Made by a program: the position numbers and the translations under genes. Positions 44,740 through 54,591 of a stretch of DNA of 64,000 nucleotides are shown piece after piece. The notes beneath the pieces were generated by a model. It was not told the DNA's origin and ran no database searches. It saw only the letters and a list, made by a program, of their open reading frames with translations. The DNA is from RGIG3178 sp963674495 (GTDB lineage: Bacteria > Bacillota > Clostridia > Christensenellales > QAND01). Numbering within the stretch: the first letter of the stretch is position 1; each line of letters starts with the position of its first letter. Location of the stretch: the NCBI GenBank assembly GCA_963674495.2, contig CAXXLG010000002.1, positions 1,116,001 through 1,180,000 of the forward strand. The letters are read 5' to 3'.

Positions 44740-45519
44740 ATGTGCATGCAAAATCAAGCGCCCGTGGGCGTGTTCGATTCCGGCGTGGGCGGGTTGGCAA
44801 CGCTTAAGGAACTGATGTGCGCCCTGCCCGGCGAGGATTTCATCTATTATGGGGACAATGCCAACGCGCCGTATGGCGTATTGCCGTCCAAGCGGATACG
44901 CGCATTGACCTTTGCCTGTGTGGATTTCCTGTTGGACAAAGGGGCAAAGTGCATCGTCATCGCATGCAACACAGCGTCTTCGGCCGCGGTACAAGCTGTG
45001 CGTGAACGGTATACGGTTCCCATCGTGGCGATGGAGCCGGCGGTGCGTCCTGCAGCCGCTGCACTCGAAAACGGCAAAGCATTGGTGATGGCCACCCCCG
45101 CGACGCTCAGGCAGATGCTGTACAGGCAGCGCATTGAGGAATGCGGCATCGTCGACCGTATGCTGCCGGTGCCTTGCCCGCGCCTTGTGGAGCTGGTTGA
45201 AAGCGGCGTGCTGTACGGGCCACAAATCGACGAGGCGATAGTACAGTACCTCATGCCTTACCAACAGGAGCAGGTGGATGTGTTGGTGCTTGGATGCACG
45301 CATTTTGTGCATATCAAGGATAGCATCGCCCGCTTGGCACACCGGCTCTGGCCAAAAGCCGGCGTGATGGACGGCAACGAGGGAACGTCGCACCAACTGC
45401 AGCGTATTTTGATCAAACACGGCATACAAAATCCGAGGTTGTCGGGGGGGACGGGACGATTTTTTACGTCCGGTGATTCCACGTTCTTCCTTCCGTTGTT
45501 TGATCGGCTGATGCAATAG
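44740..45519 (+). CDS. murI: Glutamate racemase
   Basis: A 259-residue racemase supplying D-glutamate for peptidoglycan. Motifs are GVFDSGVGGLATLKEL, YYGDNANAPYG, the first catalytic cysteine in IACNTASSAA and the second in LGCTHFVHI. The start is ATG 44740 behind GAGG; ATG 44746 is possible. It ends before a terminator-like hairpin. Confidence 0.95.
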   Translation: MCMQNQAPVGVFDSGVGGLATLKELMCALPGEDFIYYGDNANAPYGVLPSKRIRALTFACVDFLLDKGAKCIVIACNTASSAAVQAVRERYTVPIVAMEPAVRPAAAALENGKALVMATPATLRQMLYRQRIEECGIVDRMLPVPCPRLVELVESGVLYGPQIDEAIVQYLMPYQQEQVDVLVLGCTHFVHIKDSIARLAHRLWPKAGVMDGNEGTSHQLQRILIKHGIQNPRLSGGTGRFFTSGDSTFFLPLFDRLMQ

Positions 45520-45577
45520 TGGATTTCCAGCGCTGATGCCTCCTTGATTATTGGAAATATCTGATAAAGGATTACCA

Positions 45578-45606
45578 ACGCCCGTCTTGCCGAAGATGGG
45601 CGTGTT
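45578..45606 (+). terminator. Terminator-like hairpin after murI
   Basis: ACGCCCGTCTT / AAGATGGGCGT with a GCCG loop and a short T tract (GTTTG). One G-T pair. The weak T run makes it a less certain terminator. Confidence 0.6.
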
Positions 45607-45709
45607 TGCATGCCTGTTTCAGAGCTTGTTGGCGTAAATTATTTTGAAAGACTGTGGACGAAACGATAACGGGTTTGGACGTATATTAAGGAATTTGGCG
45701 CTTTTGTTA

Positions 45710-45738
45710 TTTACAGAATATTGGCAGGGTGCTACAAT
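45710..45738 (+). promoter_or_regulatory. Promoter of nrdJ
   Basis: TTTACA (45710-45715), 17 bases, TACAAT (45733-45738), with a TGC extension before the -10 box. Confidence 0.65.
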
Positions 45739-45799
45739 ATATAGTGCACGAACATACGGATAACACAGCATATGGTCATGCTGTTGGGGAGGCAGAATT

Positions 45800-48103
45800 A
45801 TGGAGTTTTCAGAGAATGCTCAGATTGTCCTTAAGAGACGGTATCTTGCCAAGGATGAAACGGGGAAGCTTTTGGAGGATATCCCGGGGATGTTTATGCG
45901 CGTTGCCCGCCACGTAGCAAAGGCCGAGTTGAACTACGACACCAATGCGGATGTGGATGCGGTGGCAGATGCGTTCTATCAGAGTATGCTAAGCGCGGCA
46001 TTCATGCCAAATTCGCCTACGCTGATGAACGCCGGACGTCCGCTGGGGCAGTTGTCCGCCTGCTTTGTTTTGCCCATAGAGGACTCGATGGAGGACATAT
46101 TCGATGCGGTAAAAAACGCTGCGCTGATCCACAAGAGCGGCGGTGGTACGGGCTTTTCCTTTTCGCGACTTCGCCCGGCGGGTGCTTGTGTCAAGACCAC
46201 GGGCGGTGTTGCCAGCGGACCGGTCAGCTTTATGAAGGTGTTCAATGCGGCAACGGAGGCCGTTAAACAGGGCGGCACGCGTCGGGGCGCCAATATGGGC
46301 ATACTGCGCGTGGACCATCCCGACATACTCGAATTTATCCAGTGTAAGCAGGATACCAAAGAGATCACTAATTTCAATATATCGGTGGGCATTACCGAGA
46401 GTTTTATGCGCGCGATGGAGCGTGGGGAGAGCTATCCACTGATCGATCCGCAAAGCGGCCAGGTGGTGCGTTCGCAAAAAGCACAGGACGTGTTCGACAT
46501 GATCGTGGAGATGGCTTGGCGTACGGGGGAGCCCGGCATCGTGTTTCTAGACCGAATCAACGCCGAAAACCCCGTGCCCCAGCTGGGCGAGGTGGAAAGT
46601 ACAAATCCCTGCGGTGAACAGCCACTATTGCCTTATGAGAGCTGCAATCTTGGTTCGATCAACCTCAACGCAGTACTGGCCGAGAAAAACGGCCGCTATG
46701 CGCTGGATTTTGATAAGCTGTCCAGCGTGGTCAGGCTGGGAGTACGGTTTTTGGACAACGTAATAGACGTCAATGAGTATCCGTTGCAAAGCATTGCGGA
46801 TATGACGCGGCAGACAAGAAAGATCGGGCTTGGCGTGATGGGTTTTGCGGATATGCTCTATAAGCTTAAGATTCCCTACAATTCCGATAAGGCCATCGAA
46901 ACGGCGGAGATCGTGATGAAGTTTATCGACGATTGCAGCAAGGAAGCGTCGGTTGAGCTGGCCAGAGAGCGCGGCGCGTTTCCCGCCTTTGACAAGAGCG
47001 CGCTGAGGGGTTCGGAACCGGTTCGAAACGCAACCACCACCACCATCGCACCCACCGGCACCATCAGCATCATTTGCGGCGCTTCCAGCGGCGTGGAACC
47101 GTTGTTCGCGCTGGCTTTCGTGCGCAACGTGATGGATAACGACGCGTTGATAGAGGTAAACCCGTACTTTGAGCACATCGCTAAGGAATCGGATTTTTAT
47201 TCCGAGGAACTGATGAATGAGATCGCCGAACACGGAACGGCACAAGGCATTGCGGACATACCGGAGGAACTGCAGCGCGTTTTCGTTACCGCGCACGACA
47301 TATCGCCGGAATACCACATCCGCATGCAGGCGGCGTTCCAGAAATACGTGGACAACGCCGTGTCCAAAACCGTCAATTTCGCGCATACCGCCACACAGGA
47401 GGATGTGCGTCAGGCATACATGCTGGCCTATACCCTCGGTTGCAAGGGCGTTACCATTTACCGCGACGGTTCGCGCGAGGCCCAGGTATTGAGCGTTGGC
47501 AGTGCCACGAAGGGACAAGCCCAGCCCGGTCAGCCTGGAGAGCATACCATCCGTCCGCGCCCGCGTCCGGATGTCACATGTGGCTATACGGAAAAAGTAC
47601 GCATCGGTTGTGGCAATCTATACATTACCGTCAATTACGACGAGAAGGGCATCTGCGAAGTATTTGCCAACCTTGGCCGTGCGGGTGGTTGTCCGTCCCA
47701 GAGTGAGGCCACCAGCCGGCTTGTGTCCATGGCGCTTCGAAGCGGCATGGACGTGGATACGCTGGTGGAACAGCTTCGGGGTATCCGCTGCCATTCCACG
47801 ATGCGGCAGAAAGGACTCAAGGTATTGTCCTGCCCTGACGCCATCGGGCGGGTTATCGAAAAGGTATATGCCCTCCAACAGGAACAGAATCAAAGCGTTG
47901 GTCTAATAGCGATGCAGGATATGGCCATACAGCGGCACGAATGCCTGGGCAACTGCTCCTTGTGCAGTCAACGGGATACGTGCAATCTGCCGCGGCGCAA
48001 GGAGGTCAATCTCGCTGCATCCTGTCCGGAATGCGGCTCGGTAATGGAGCATGAGGGAGGCTGTGTTGTATGCCGTGCCTGCGGATACAGCAAGTGCGGT
48101 TGA
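45800..48103 (+). CDS. nrdJ: Adenosylcobalamin-dependent ribonucleotide reductase (class II)
   Basis: A 767-residue class II reductase. Landmarks are QLSACFVLPIEDSMEDIF, KSGGGTGFSFSRLRP, QGGTRRGANMGIL, the active-site ESTNPCGEQPLLPYESCNLG, TTTIAPTGTISIICGASSG and a C-terminal zinc-ribbon-like cysteine group (CPECGSVMEH, CVVCRACGYSKCG). It makes deoxynucleotides without oxygen, using B12. No cobalamin riboswitch is visible upstream. ATG 45800 follows GGGGAGG. Confidence 0.95.
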   Translation: MEFSENAQIVLKRRYLAKDETGKLLEDIPGMFMRVARHVAKAELNYDTNADVDAVADAFYQSMLSAAFMPNSPTLMNAGRPLGQLSACFVLPIEDSMEDIFDAVKNAALIHKSGGGTGFSFSRLRPAGACVKTTGGVASGPVSFMKVFNAATEAVKQGGTRRGANMGILRVDHPDILEFIQCKQDTKEITNFNISVGITESFMRAMERGESYPLIDPQSGQVVRSQKAQDVFDMIVEMAWRTGEPGIVFLDRINAENPVPQLGEVESTNPCGEQPLLPYESCNLGSINLNAVLAEKNGRYALDFDKLSSVVRLGVRFLDNVIDVNEYPLQSIADMTRQTRKIGLGVMGFADMLYKLKIPYNSDKAIETAEIVMKFIDDCSKEASVELARERGAFPAFDKSALRGSEPVRNATTTTIAPTGTISIICGASSGVEPLFALAFVRNVMDNDALIEVNPYFEHIAKESDFYSEELMNEIAEHGTAQGIADIPEELQRVFVTAHDISPEYHIRMQAAFQKYVDNAVSKTVNFAHTATQEDVRQAYMLAYTLGCKGVTIYRDGSREAQVLSVGSATKGQAQPGQPGEHTIRPRPRPDVTCGYTEKVRIGCGNLYITVNYDEKGICEVFANLGRAGGCPSQSEATSRLVSMALRSGMDVDTLVEQLRGIRCHSTMRQKGLKVLSCPDAIGRVIEKVYALQQEQNQSVGLIAMQDMAIQRHECLGNCSLCSQRDTCNLPRRKEVNLAASCPECGSVMEHEGGCVVCRACGYSKCG

Positions 48104-48282
48104 GTGTGAAATTTTATAGGAATCTCGCCGCATCTTTTCCGTTTTTGCCACTTATATGGTATACTATAGCCATTCGCGCTTTGACTTTTTGGGATGGTAT
48201 CGTCGTGTTACCGTTTCGTTGTGAATGACGGGGAATGTGGCACAGCGATCATCCCACGATATGAATATCAAGGAGGATTTCG

Positions 48283-50367
48283 ATGAAACAGTATTCCGCC
48301 GAGAAACTCAGAAACGTCGCTTTAATCGGGCATGGTAGCGAAGGGAAGACCGCGCTTGCCGAAGCCATGTTGTTTTTCACCGGTGCTATAGACCGTATGG
48401 GCCGTGTGGAAGACGGGAATACCGTCACGGACTTTGATGTGGAAGAAACAAAGCGTACCATTTCGATTTCCGCAGCGCTGGCGCCGGTGGAATGGAAGGG
48501 TTGTAAGATCAATATCATCGATGCGCCGGGTTATTTCGACTTCGAGGGTGAACAGGTGCAGGCTCTTCACATGGCGGATGCGGGACTTGTTGTGGTTGGT
48601 GCCATGTCCGGCGTCGCGGTGGGCACTGAAAAGGCATTGGACCGGTGTGCGGCGATGGGAAAACCTGCCATGATCTACATCAACCAGATGGATCGGGAAA
48701 ACGCGGAGTTTTCAAAATCCCTGCGTCAGCTTCGGGAAAGCTTCGGCACATCCATCGCACCCGTTATGATCCCAATCGTTAAAGGCGGCAAGGTTACGGG
48801 ATATATCGATGTGTATGAACGCAATGCCAAGATGGTGGACAAGAAAGGATATAAGGTTGCCGATGTGCCGGATGCATTTGCCGATTTGTTGGACGAGTGC
48901 AACAACGCACTGATCGAATGTGCGGCGGAGAGCGACGACGATCTTTTGGAAAAGTACTTCGGCGGTGAGGAACTCACGCGCGCCGAAATCGCCTTAGGCC
49001 TGAGAAAGGGCGTTATGGAAGGGCGCATCATTCCGGTGGTCGCAGGTGCTGCGGTGGACTGCGCACTGGTGGACGTGCTTCTCAACCAGATCATCGCACT
49101 GATGCCATCGCCGCTGGATCAACCTCCGGTGAAAGCAAAGGATATGAAATCCGGCGAGACGGTCGAAGTGGTATGCGATGCAGGCAAACCTTTCGTTGCA
49201 CAGGTTATTAAAACGGTGGCAGATCCTTTTGTGGGTAAACTATCCATCCTGCGTGTGTACCAGGGCACACTCAGCGGAGGTACTACCGTACAAAATACCA
49301 TTTCCGACAAAACGGAAAAAATCAGTTCCATTTACACCATGCGCGGCAAGAAGCAGGTCGATCTTGACAAACTCATCGCAGGTGATATCGGCGCGGTGGC
49401 CAAATTACAAGCTACCGGTACCGGCGATACGCTGTGTGATTCAAGTGCGCAGGTCGTTTTGCCCCCCATTGAGTTCCCCGAACCCAGCATTTCCATGGCT
49501 GTATCCGCTGCCAAGAAAGGCGAAGAGGACAAGGTGTTTGGCGGATTGGCGCGGCTGGAGGAAGAGGATTCCACTTTTAAAGTATACAAGGATCCCGATA
49601 CGCTTGAAACGTTGATCTCCGGCATAGGGGAATTGCATCTTGAAGTGATTATAAAAAAGCTGAAGAACAAATTCGGCGTGGAAGCCGTTTTATCCGATCC
49701 GCATGTCCCGTACAGGGAGACCATCCGCAAGACGGTCAAGGCGGATGGTCGGCACAAGAAACAATCCGGTGGACACGGCCAATTCGGCCATGTCTGCATT
49801 GAATACGAGCCATTAGCGGAAGGCGGCGGATTTGAGTTCGTTGACAAGATCGTTGGTGGCGCAGTACCGAGAAACTTCATTCCGGCGGTGGAAAAGGGTT
49901 TGCGAGAAAACCTGTCACGAGGTGTTATGGCCGGTTTCCCTATTGTGGACATCCGCGCCACGCTGTACGATGGCAGCTATCATGCCGTGGATTCATCCGA
50001 AATGGCGTTCAAGACGGCAGCGCGACTGTCTCTGCGCAAGGGCTGTGCGGAGGCAAGCCCCGTGTTGCTCGAGCCGATCTACAAGATTGAGGTTACGGTA
50101 CCGGACGATTACATGGGCGACATCATCGGTGATATGAACAGGCGCCGCGGTCGCATTCTGGGCATGAACCCCGTTGAAGGGGGAAAGCAGCAGGTTGTCG
50201 CGCAGGTGCCACTGGCCGAGGTTTTCAAATACGCAACCGATCTTCGATCCATGACTCAGGCAAGGGGTGAGTTTACCATGGAGTTTATCAAGTACGAAGA
50301 TGTGCCGGCGAACATAGCTAAAAAGGTCATCGAAACCTACAAGCGCGAAGAGGAAGAAGAGGATTGA
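48283..50367 (+). CDS. EF-G-like translational GTPase (paralogue)
   Basis: A 694-residue EF-G-type protein with all five domains. The G1 loop is GHGSEGKT (EF-G proper has GHxDAGKT), switch II is DAPGYFDF (usual DTPGHVDF), and G4 reads NQMD where nearly all GTPases have NKxD. C-terminal landmarks are GHGQFGHVCIEYEP and RGRILGMNP. These differences place it in the EF-G2-like group rather than as the main elongation factor, which is usually in the str operon. Its exact task is unknown. ATG 48283 follows AAGGAGG. Confidence 0.88.
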   Translation: MKQYSAEKLRNVALIGHGSEGKTALAEAMLFFTGAIDRMGRVEDGNTVTDFDVEETKRTISISAALAPVEWKGCKINIIDAPGYFDFEGEQVQALHMADAGLVVVGAMSGVAVGTEKALDRCAAMGKPAMIYINQMDRENAEFSKSLRQLRESFGTSIAPVMIPIVKGGKVTGYIDVYERNAKMVDKKGYKVADVPDAFADLLDECNNALIECAAESDDDLLEKYFGGEELTRAEIALGLRKGVMEGRIIPVVAGAAVDCALVDVLLNQIIALMPSPLDQPPVKAKDMKSGETVEVVCDAGKPFVAQVIKTVADPFVGKLSILRVYQGTLSGGTTVQNTISDKTEKISSIYTMRGKKQVDLDKLIAGDIGAVAKLQATGTGDTLCDSSAQVVLPPIEFPEPSISMAVSAAKKGEEDKVFGGLARLEEEDSTFKVYKDPDTLETLISGIGELHLEVIIKKLKNKFGVEAVLSDPHVPYRETIRKTVKADGRHKKQSGGHGQFGHVCIEYEPLAEGGGFEFVDKIVGGAVPRNFIPAVEKGLRENLSRGVMAGFPIVDIRATLYDGSYHAVDSSEMAFKTAARLSLRKGCAEASPVLLEPIYKIEVTVPDDYMGDIIGDMNRRRGRILGMNPVEGGKQQVVAQVPLAEVFKYATDLRSMTQARGEFTMEFIKYEDVPANIAKKVIETYKREEEEED

Positions 50368-50380
50368 TCGGATGATAATA

Positions 50381-50412
50381 CAGCACGGGTTATGTTCTAC
50401 AGCCCGTGCTTT
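50381..50412 (+). terminator. Hairpin between the EF-G paralogue and thrB
   Basis: AGCACGGG and CCCGTGCT enclose about 12 bases and are followed by TT only. It may be a weak terminator or attenuating structure. Confidence 0.45.
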
Positions 50413-50442
50413 ATCAAATCCGTACGCACAAGGAGAGATAGG

Positions 50443-51351
50443 ATGTTTCGAATCAGAGTTCCTGCGACATCGGCAAACATTGGCCCGGGATTTGACAGCT
50501 TGGGTTTGGCGCTTTGCCTGTATAACGAAGTGGAGATAAGGCCAAGTGATAGCCTGCGTATCCAGATCGAAGGGGAAGGTGCACAGGTCATCCCCAAGAA
50601 CGGAAATAATCTGGTGTTCAAGGCGTACCGCCGCACCATGGGCAAATTGGGGCTGACGCCGGAAAACCTCTTTATCCACCAGCGTAACGAAATACCCACC
50701 ACACGCGGTCTGGGTTCGTCCAGCACGGCGGTGGTGGCTGGCATTTTGGCGGCACAGGCTATGTCGGGACAAACGCTTCCCATCGAGGAAAGCCTTTTGA
50801 TCGCTACGCAAATAGAAGGGCATCCGGACAACGTTGCGCCGGCACTGTACGGCGGTTTTATATCGGCAATCGGCGGAACGCACGATGCGCGCTGCCTGTC
50901 ATTTCCTGCACCGCAGGAGTTGGTTCCGGTGGCGTTGATTCCAGATTATGAGCTCTCAACCGTAAAGGCGCGTGCTGCGCTACCCCAAAGCGTACCGTTT
51001 GTGGATGCTGTGTTCAATGTGTCCCACGCCTGCTTTCTAATTGCAGCGGTTGCCAAGGGCGACATAGACTCCCTGTTCGCTTCTTTGAAGGATAAGCTGC
51101 ATCAGCCGTACCGTGCCAAACTGGTCAAAGGCTTTGATGAAATTATAAACGCCTGCGAAGCGCTGGGTTGCCCCGCCTATCTGTCCGGCGCCGGGCCGAC
51201 ACTGATGGCGTTTTGTAAGCGCTCTGAGGTGGAGAAATTCTCGCAGGAGATAAAGGGCCACTTGTCGGGTTATGGAAACTGGCTGGTACGGCCACTGGAA
51301 GTGGATAACGGGGGTGCAACGGTGATCGATGTCGATGAACCAGAAGGTTGA
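50443..51351 (+). CDS. thrB: Homoserine kinase
   Basis: A 302-residue GHMP kinase. It has the N-terminal RVPATSANIGPGFDSLGLAL, the ATP loop PTTRGLGSSSTAVVAG, EGHPDNVAPALYGG and the C-terminal YLSGAGPTLMAF. It phosphorylates homoserine in threonine synthesis. No other thr gene is adjacent. ATG 50443 follows AAGGAGA; the end overlaps mutY by 23 bases. Confidence 0.94.
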   Translation: MFRIRVPATSANIGPGFDSLGLALCLYNEVEIRPSDSLRIQIEGEGAQVIPKNGNNLVFKAYRRTMGKLGLTPENLFIHQRNEIPTTRGLGSSSTAVVAGILAAQAMSGQTLPIEESLLIATQIEGHPDNVAPALYGGFISAIGGTHDARCLSFPAPQELVPVALIPDYELSTVKARAALPQSVPFVDAVFNVSHACFLIAAVAKGDIDSLFASLKDKLHQPYRAKLVKGFDEIINACEALGCPAYLSGAGPTLMAFCKRSEVEKFSQEIKGHLSGYGNWLVRPLEVDNGGATVIDVDEPEG

Positions 51352-52390
51352 GATCGCTAAGGCGCTGTGCAATTGGTACGAACGCAACAAACGATCCCTG
51401 CCGTTTCGTGAAACGAGGGATGCGTATAGGATATGGGTCAGCGAGATCATGGCACAGCAGACCCGTATCGCTGCGCTGATCCCGTACTATCAGCGCTTTA
51501 TCATGCGCTTTCCCACGCTGATCCTTTTGGCGCAAGCGAGTGAAGACGAGGTGTTGTTGGCCTGGCAGGGGCTGGGGTATTATGCGCGAGCACGCAATCT
51601 GTACAGGACCGCTAAGATCGTCTGCGAGCAGTACGGTGGACAATTGCCACAAGACATTGTACAACTTGGAAAACTGCCCGGCATCGGTGCATATACAGCA
51701 GGAGCCATTGCATCCATCGCATACGATGCGAAGGAACCGGCCGTGGATGGCAATGCGCTTAGGGTGTTTGCACGGCTCTTTGCCATACAAGAGGATGTAC
51801 TGAATCCAAATACCAAACGCCGTGTCCATGATCTGATGCGCATTATGATGAACGATCAGAAACCGTCCGTGTTTACACAAGCGGTGATGGAGTTGGGCGC
51901 GCTGGTTTGTCTACCCGCTTCGCCGCAATGTGGGCACTGCCCGCTGCACTGTCTGTGTATGGCAAGGCAGGAGCAAAGGGTGGACGATTTGCCCGTACGC
52001 TCCGCACCAAAGCCGAAAAGGGTAGAGGACAGGCTGGTACTTATGCTGTTGTCACCGGACGGATCTGTGCTGCTACGCCGCCGCAGTGAGAGGCTTTTGC
52101 ATAATCTATGGGAGTTTCCGGGGTTTGCAGTGAAGAAATCGATGGAAGATCAGCTAACAGCGTGGGGTATCCGGTACCAAAAGGAGCCGGTATTCGGGCC
52201 GTGCGCAAGGCATGTGTTCACGCATCTGATATGGCGTATGCGCGGCATCATCATACAGGCGGATAATAAACAGGATATCGAGAATACCGTATGGGTAGGG
52301 GTGAAGGAAATGGACAAATACGCCATGCCCACGGCGCTTCGCGTATACAGGAAACTGCTGATGGAACAGGGGATGGAGGAAGAGCGATGA
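51329..52390 (+). CDS. mutY: A/G-specific adenine glycosylase
   Basis: A 353-residue MutY. It has the catalytic SEIMAQQTR glutamate, the helix-hairpin-helix LGKLPGIGAYTAGAIASIAY, the VDGN aspartate, a [4Fe-4S] cluster of four cysteines (CLPASPQCGHCPLHCLC) and a C-terminal NUDIX-like domain that reads 8-oxoguanine. It removes adenine mispaired with oxidised guanine. The start lies inside thrB (ATG 51329 or 51335). Confidence 0.95.
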   Translation: MSMNQKVEIAKALCNWYERNKRSLPFRETRDAYRIWVSEIMAQQTRIAALIPYYQRFIMRFPTLILLAQASEDEVLLAWQGLGYYARARNLYRTAKIVCEQYGGQLPQDIVQLGKLPGIGAYTAGAIASIAYDAKEPAVDGNALRVFARLFAIQEDVLNPNTKRRVHDLMRIMMNDQKPSVFTQAVMELGALVCLPASPQCGHCPLHCLCMARQEQRVDDLPVRSAPKPKRVEDRLVLMLLSPDGSVLLRRRSERLLHNLWEFPGFAVKKSMEDQLTAWGIRYQKEPVFGPCARHVFTHLIWRMRGIIIQADNKQDIENTVWVGVKEMDKYAMPTALRVYRKLLMEQGMEEER

Positions 52391-52659
52391 ACGCCGCGTG
52401 GGCTATAGGCTTTGCCATCGTCAACGTCGTCTCATTTTTTGTGTGCGTATGGGACAAGCAAAGGGCGAAAACCGGTGAACCAAGGATACCGGAACGCGTG
52501 TTATGGTTGTTCGCCGTCTGCTTCGGCGCGCTCGGTATATACGCCGGCATGCGCATATACCACCATAAAACACAGAAAAGCAGATTTGTATACGGGGTGC
52601 CGCTGCTTTTTATCGCTCAGTTGTTCGCAATGATCTATGTGGGCGTTTTTGCCGTTTAA
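52387..52659 (+). CDS. DUF1294 membrane protein
   Basis: A 90-residue protein with three hydrophobic helices and the family's VWDKQRAKTGEPRIPERVLW and HHKTQKSRFVYGVP motifs. Function is unknown. It overlaps the mutY stop (ATGA). Confidence 0.87.
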   Translation: MNAAWAIGFAIVNVVSFFVCVWDKQRAKTGEPRIPERVLWLFAVCFGALGIYAGMRIYHHKTQKSRFVYGVPLLFIAQLFAMIYVGVFAV

Positions 52660-52697
52660 ATCATTTGAAAGATACTATCTATAAGGAGGAAAATATC

Positions 52698-53921
52698 ATG
52701 GACAGGGAACAGATCAAGGCGTTTATGCACGATGTCGTGGAACAAAACCGCAACGCGCTTACAAACATCAGCGAATTCATCTATACCCATCCCGAGGTGG
52801 GATATGAGGAATACGAGAGTGCTGCAATCCAGGTTAAAGTGCTCCGTGAATACGGATTTGACGTGACCGAGAAGGCAGCGGGCATGGATACGGCGTTTTT
52901 GGCGCGTTATGAGCAGGGGAAAGGGCCGCATATCGCCATTTTCAGCGAGTATGATGCGTTGCCCGGTCTTGGTCATGCATGCGGGCATAACCTGATCAGC
53001 ACGGCTGCGGTGGGCGCCGGTATCGCTGTGAAAGCTGCGATGGAGAAATACGGCATCAGCGGTACGGTTACGGTGGTTGGCGGTCCAGCGGAAGAAGGCG
53101 GCGGCGGCAAGATTAAATTGCTGGATGCCGGATGTCTGGATGATATGGATGCGGCGATGGCGGTACATCCCACATCGGCAGTCAGCCGCGTGGCGGGCGG
53201 ATGCAATGCCAGCTGCTGGTATTACTGCGAATACCACGGAAAACCCGCACACAGTGGGAACAGACCATGGGATGGCGTCAATGCACTGGATGCGGCGATG
53301 TTGTTTTTTGATGCCGTTGGCTTTGCGCGTCAGATGGTTCAGGATGGCGTCCGCATACGTGCGAATATATCAGAAGGAGCGGACAGTGCCATAGGCTCCA
53401 TCATAGACTATACCAAGGTGGCCTGTAACATCAGCGCGCCGAGCTATCATATGTTGATGGATGCTTGCGCAAAGGTCGAACGCTGCTTTGAGGCAGGGGC
53501 CGTAGGTACGGGTTGCACCTTTAAAATTGAGCAAAAGATGGGTTACAAGAACCGCATTCCAAACGGGACGCTGGGTGAACTGTTCCGCGCGAATTGCGTA
53601 AATCTGGGCGAGAAGATGATGGATGGTATGCCCGCGGACAACGGTGGGGAAGACATGGGCAACGTCAGCCATCTGATGCCCGCCATCAACCCGCATATGA
53701 CCATCTATCCCCAAAAGAAGATATCAGGGCACACCGAACTGTTCCGCGAGATCGCGGGGACACAGAGCGGGGTTAAATTCTTCATGCTGTGTGCTAAGGT
53801 GATGGCGGATACGACGGTTGATCTGATGCTGGATCCAGCCAGTGTCAAAGCGGCCAAGGACGAACTGATCGAGCGGTTGAAAGCGGAGTACGGGGATGAG
53901 TATGAAACGTATATGAGGTAA
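52698..53921 (+). CDS. M20 family amidohydrolase
   Basis: A 407-residue M20 peptidase of the AbgB / aminoacylase-1-like-2 group. Metal ligands lie in FSEYDALPGLGHACGHN, GGPAEEGGGG and AVHPTS; the dimerisation lid begins YHGKPAHSGNRPWDG. It probably hydrolyses an N-acyl amino acid or a short conjugated peptide. ATG 52698 follows AAGGAGG. The stop codon lies within the left arm of a long terminator stem. Confidence 0.9.
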   Translation: MDREQIKAFMHDVVEQNRNALTNISEFIYTHPEVGYEEYESAAIQVKVLREYGFDVTEKAAGMDTAFLARYEQGKGPHIAIFSEYDALPGLGHACGHNLISTAAVGAGIAVKAAMEKYGISGTVTVVGGPAEEGGGGKIKLLDAGCLDDMDAAMAVHPTSAVSRVAGGCNASCWYYCEYHGKPAHSGNRPWDGVNALDAAMLFFDAVGFARQMVQDGVRIRANISEGADSAIGSIIDYTKVACNISAPSYHMLMDACAKVERCFEAGAVGTGCTFKIEQKMGYKNRIPNGTLGELFRANCVNLGEKMMDGMPADNGGEDMGNVSHLMPAINPHMTIYPQKKISGHTELFREIAGTQSGVKFFMLCAKVMADTTVDLMLDPASVKAAKDELIERLKAEYGDEYETYMR

Positions 53922-53976
53922 AGGAGATAATAAAGACCAGCATGTATTCGCATGCTGGTCTTTATTATCTCCTTTA
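53919..53976. terminator. Perfect 26-bp hairpin terminator
   Basis: Left arm 53919-53944 and right arm 53951-53976 are exact complements around TATTCG. The left arm begins with the TAA stop of the amidohydrolase gene. It lies between convergent genes. The stem is unusually long and contains AAAGGAGATAATAA, which resembles a ribosome site. Confidence 0.85.
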
Positions 53977-53985
53977 TGTATGCAT

Positions 53986-54524
53986 TTAATTAATAAACGT
54001 TTCCTGCACCGGATAGATTCCATAATAATCAATTTCATCAACATACTCCTTCATGAAAGCATCAATTTCATCGCTTTCGTCAAGTATGATCAAATAATCG
54101 TATCCTGCAAGAACTTGTGACTGAAAATTATCATCTATGGAGGATACAATTTTGACATTTGGAGAAAACGTTTTATATTTCGACGCACAAGAAATGTATC
54201 CACTTTTCAAGTTGGTAACGTATATCATATAATTTTTCTTGGAATAGCTTTTCCAGTTATCGCCAACAAGCGTGTCAAGCTCGTATGGTATTGAGTTCTC
54301 ATACTCGCCCATCGAGTAAAGGTGGTAGTATCTATGGAGGATGGAGGTGCTGCCCATCAGTATGACCAATGTCAATATATTTGCAGGGCGCAAACAAAAC
54401 AGCTAAAAATGATAACAGGGCAAAATTGCAGGCGTATCTGAAAACGATCGTGTAAGAAAAGTATGTAACCGCATAACGATAGAAGGAAAATTAGCATTCT
54501 GAAGATCGAAATCACACTTGTCAT
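53986..54524 (-). pseudogene. Remnant of a polytopic membrane protein
   Basis: From ATG 54524 a short N-terminal part (SVISIFRMLIFLLSLCGYIL, then FSCFVCALQIY) ends at a stop near 54372. A second frame, 54393-53986, gives one helix (ILTLVILMGSTSIL) and a soluble tail ending YDYLIILDESDEIDAFMKE. The two parts look like the first and last pieces of a large membrane glycosyltransferase-like protein with the middle lost. AT-rich compared with neighbours. The family guess is weak. Confidence 0.5.
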
Positions 54525-54591
54525 GATAACCCCCATATTGTGTAAAACAATAAAAAATATATTCAAACATATAGGTAATTATAAGATGACA

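Noticed and set aside
45520..45799. Possible cobalamin riboswitch before the B12-dependent nrdJ
   Set aside because: No B12 box (GCCACTG-like) and no room for the conserved core; only a promoter is visible.
46625..47545. 306-codon minus-strand frame inside nrdJ
   Set aside because: Antisense shadow of a gene with complete class II reductase motifs.
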